The position numbers and the translations under genes were made by a program. 6,228 nt of DNA, from contig BNUR01000156.1 in the NCBI GenBank assembly GCA_025997495.1, positions 1-6,228 of the forward strand. The letters run 5' to 3'. A model generated the notes under the pieces. That model was not told the DNA's origin. It did no database searches and was given only the letters and a program-made list of their open reading frames with translations. The stretch comes from Spirochaetia bacterium. Its GTDB lineage: Bacteria > Spirochaetota > Spirochaetia > Treponematales > Breznakiellaceae. Below, in pieces: positions 5,931 through 6,228 of this stretch (position 1 is the first letter of the stretch; the number at the start of each line of letters is the position of its first letter).

Positions 5931-6228
5931 TGAATCAGTTGCTTAATTTGTTCCCCAACAACCTTCGGCTCCGCCCGTCCCCCGGTGGCCGCCAGTACCT
6001 TGCCCACCAGATACGCCGTGAGCGTGTTTACCCGGCGAACCGAATGTTCGTTGGCATTCCCCTGGGCTGCGGCGTCACGCAGCTCCGCGAAGGACGCGGC
6101 TTCGGCGGCATAGACGGCCTGCACCACTTCCGCAATTTTTGCCGGGTCGGTAATCTGCTCCCAACCCCGTTCTTTAATAATGGCCTCCGGGTCTTTATCC
6201 TCGGTGATGACCGCTTCCATGGTCTGCT
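5918..6228 (-). CDS. gatB: Aspartyl/glutamyl-tRNA amidotransferase subunit B, C-terminal end (partial)
   Basis: The frame runs in from beyond the right edge and ends with TAA at 5918-5920. The roughly 103 visible residues form the GatB/YqeY C-terminal domain. DKDPEAIIKERGWEQITDP is the classic linker into this domain, and AYLVGKVLAATGGRAEP with VVGEQIKQLI is the conserved end that binds tRNA. GatB is the subunit of the GatCAB complex that activates Glu or Asp on misacylated tRNA-Gln or tRNA-Asn for amidation. The catalytic part lies outside the window. An ATG at 6218-6220 is internal, because the frame continues upstream with Gln-Thr. The final codons and stop lie inside the right arm of the inverted repeat, so the last residues (about KNN) come from repeat sequence. 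The gene is convergent with the sugar operon and functionally unrelated to it. Confidence 0.93.
   Translation of the reverse strand, partial: QTMEAVITEDKDPEAIIKERGWEQITDPAKIAEVVQAVYAAEAASFAELRDAAAQGNANEHSVRRVNTLTAYLVGKVLAATGGRAEPKVVGEQIKQLIQKNN

Noticed and set aside
5734..5946. Small + strand open frame reading NHEGHEGTRREEK and FVSFVSFVV
   Set aside because: It is a translation of the inverted-repeat arms, a well-known type of spurious small protein, and begins inside the 3-epimerase gene in another frame.

Overview
The window carries most of a sugar-catabolism operon on the + strand and the end of a housekeeping gene on the - strand. Two features suggest a termite-gut or related Treponema-type spirochete: the gene set, and two copies of a short intergenic inverted repeat built on AACCRCRAAGG. 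That repeat style also occurs in other phyla, so this placement is an inference of moderate confidence.

Layout. Positions 1-865 hold a periplasmic sugar-binding protein of the ribose (RbsB) type, but the gene is broken. Its N-terminal half (1-373) reads on the - strand and its C-terminal half (374-865) on the + strand. A 31-base inverted repeat (1-31 and 374-404) bounds the flipped piece. Flipping 32-373 on paper restores one continuous frame of about 277 codons, close to a mature RbsB. No signal peptide is in the window. An inverted repeat of about 106 bp follows (867-972). Five tightly packed + strand genes come next: a RbsD/FucU-family sugar mutarotase (1038-1466), a phosphomannose-isomerase-like two-domain cupin (1468-2676), an FGGY kinase closest to L-xylulose/3-keto-L-gulonate kinase (2681-4186), L-ribulose-5-phosphate 4-epimerase (4195-4908) and L-xylulose/L-ribulose-5-phosphate 3-epimerase (4905-5756). 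A second inverted repeat (5805-5930) lies between the operon and the convergent 3' end of gatB (5918-6228, - strand, running off the window).

How the genes fit together. The binding protein would capture a sugar for an ABC importer whose ATPase and permease are not in the window. The mutarotase would interconvert its anomers, and the cupin protein is placed where an aldose-ketose isomerase is expected. The kinase would make L-xylulose 5-phosphate. The UlaE-type enzyme would convert this to L-ribulose 5-phosphate, and the AraD-type enzyme would produce D-xylulose 5-phosphate for the pentose phosphate pathway. No araA, rhaA, xylA or ulaD is visible. The most interesting hypothesis is therefore that the cupin protein is a non-canonical isomerase feeding L-xylulose, with L-lyxose or L-xylose as possible substrates.

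The split binding-protein gene is the other main anomaly. A fold-back chimera or assembly fault looks more likely than a working inversion switch. I see no RNA genes, CRISPR array, transposase, recombinase or phage gene.
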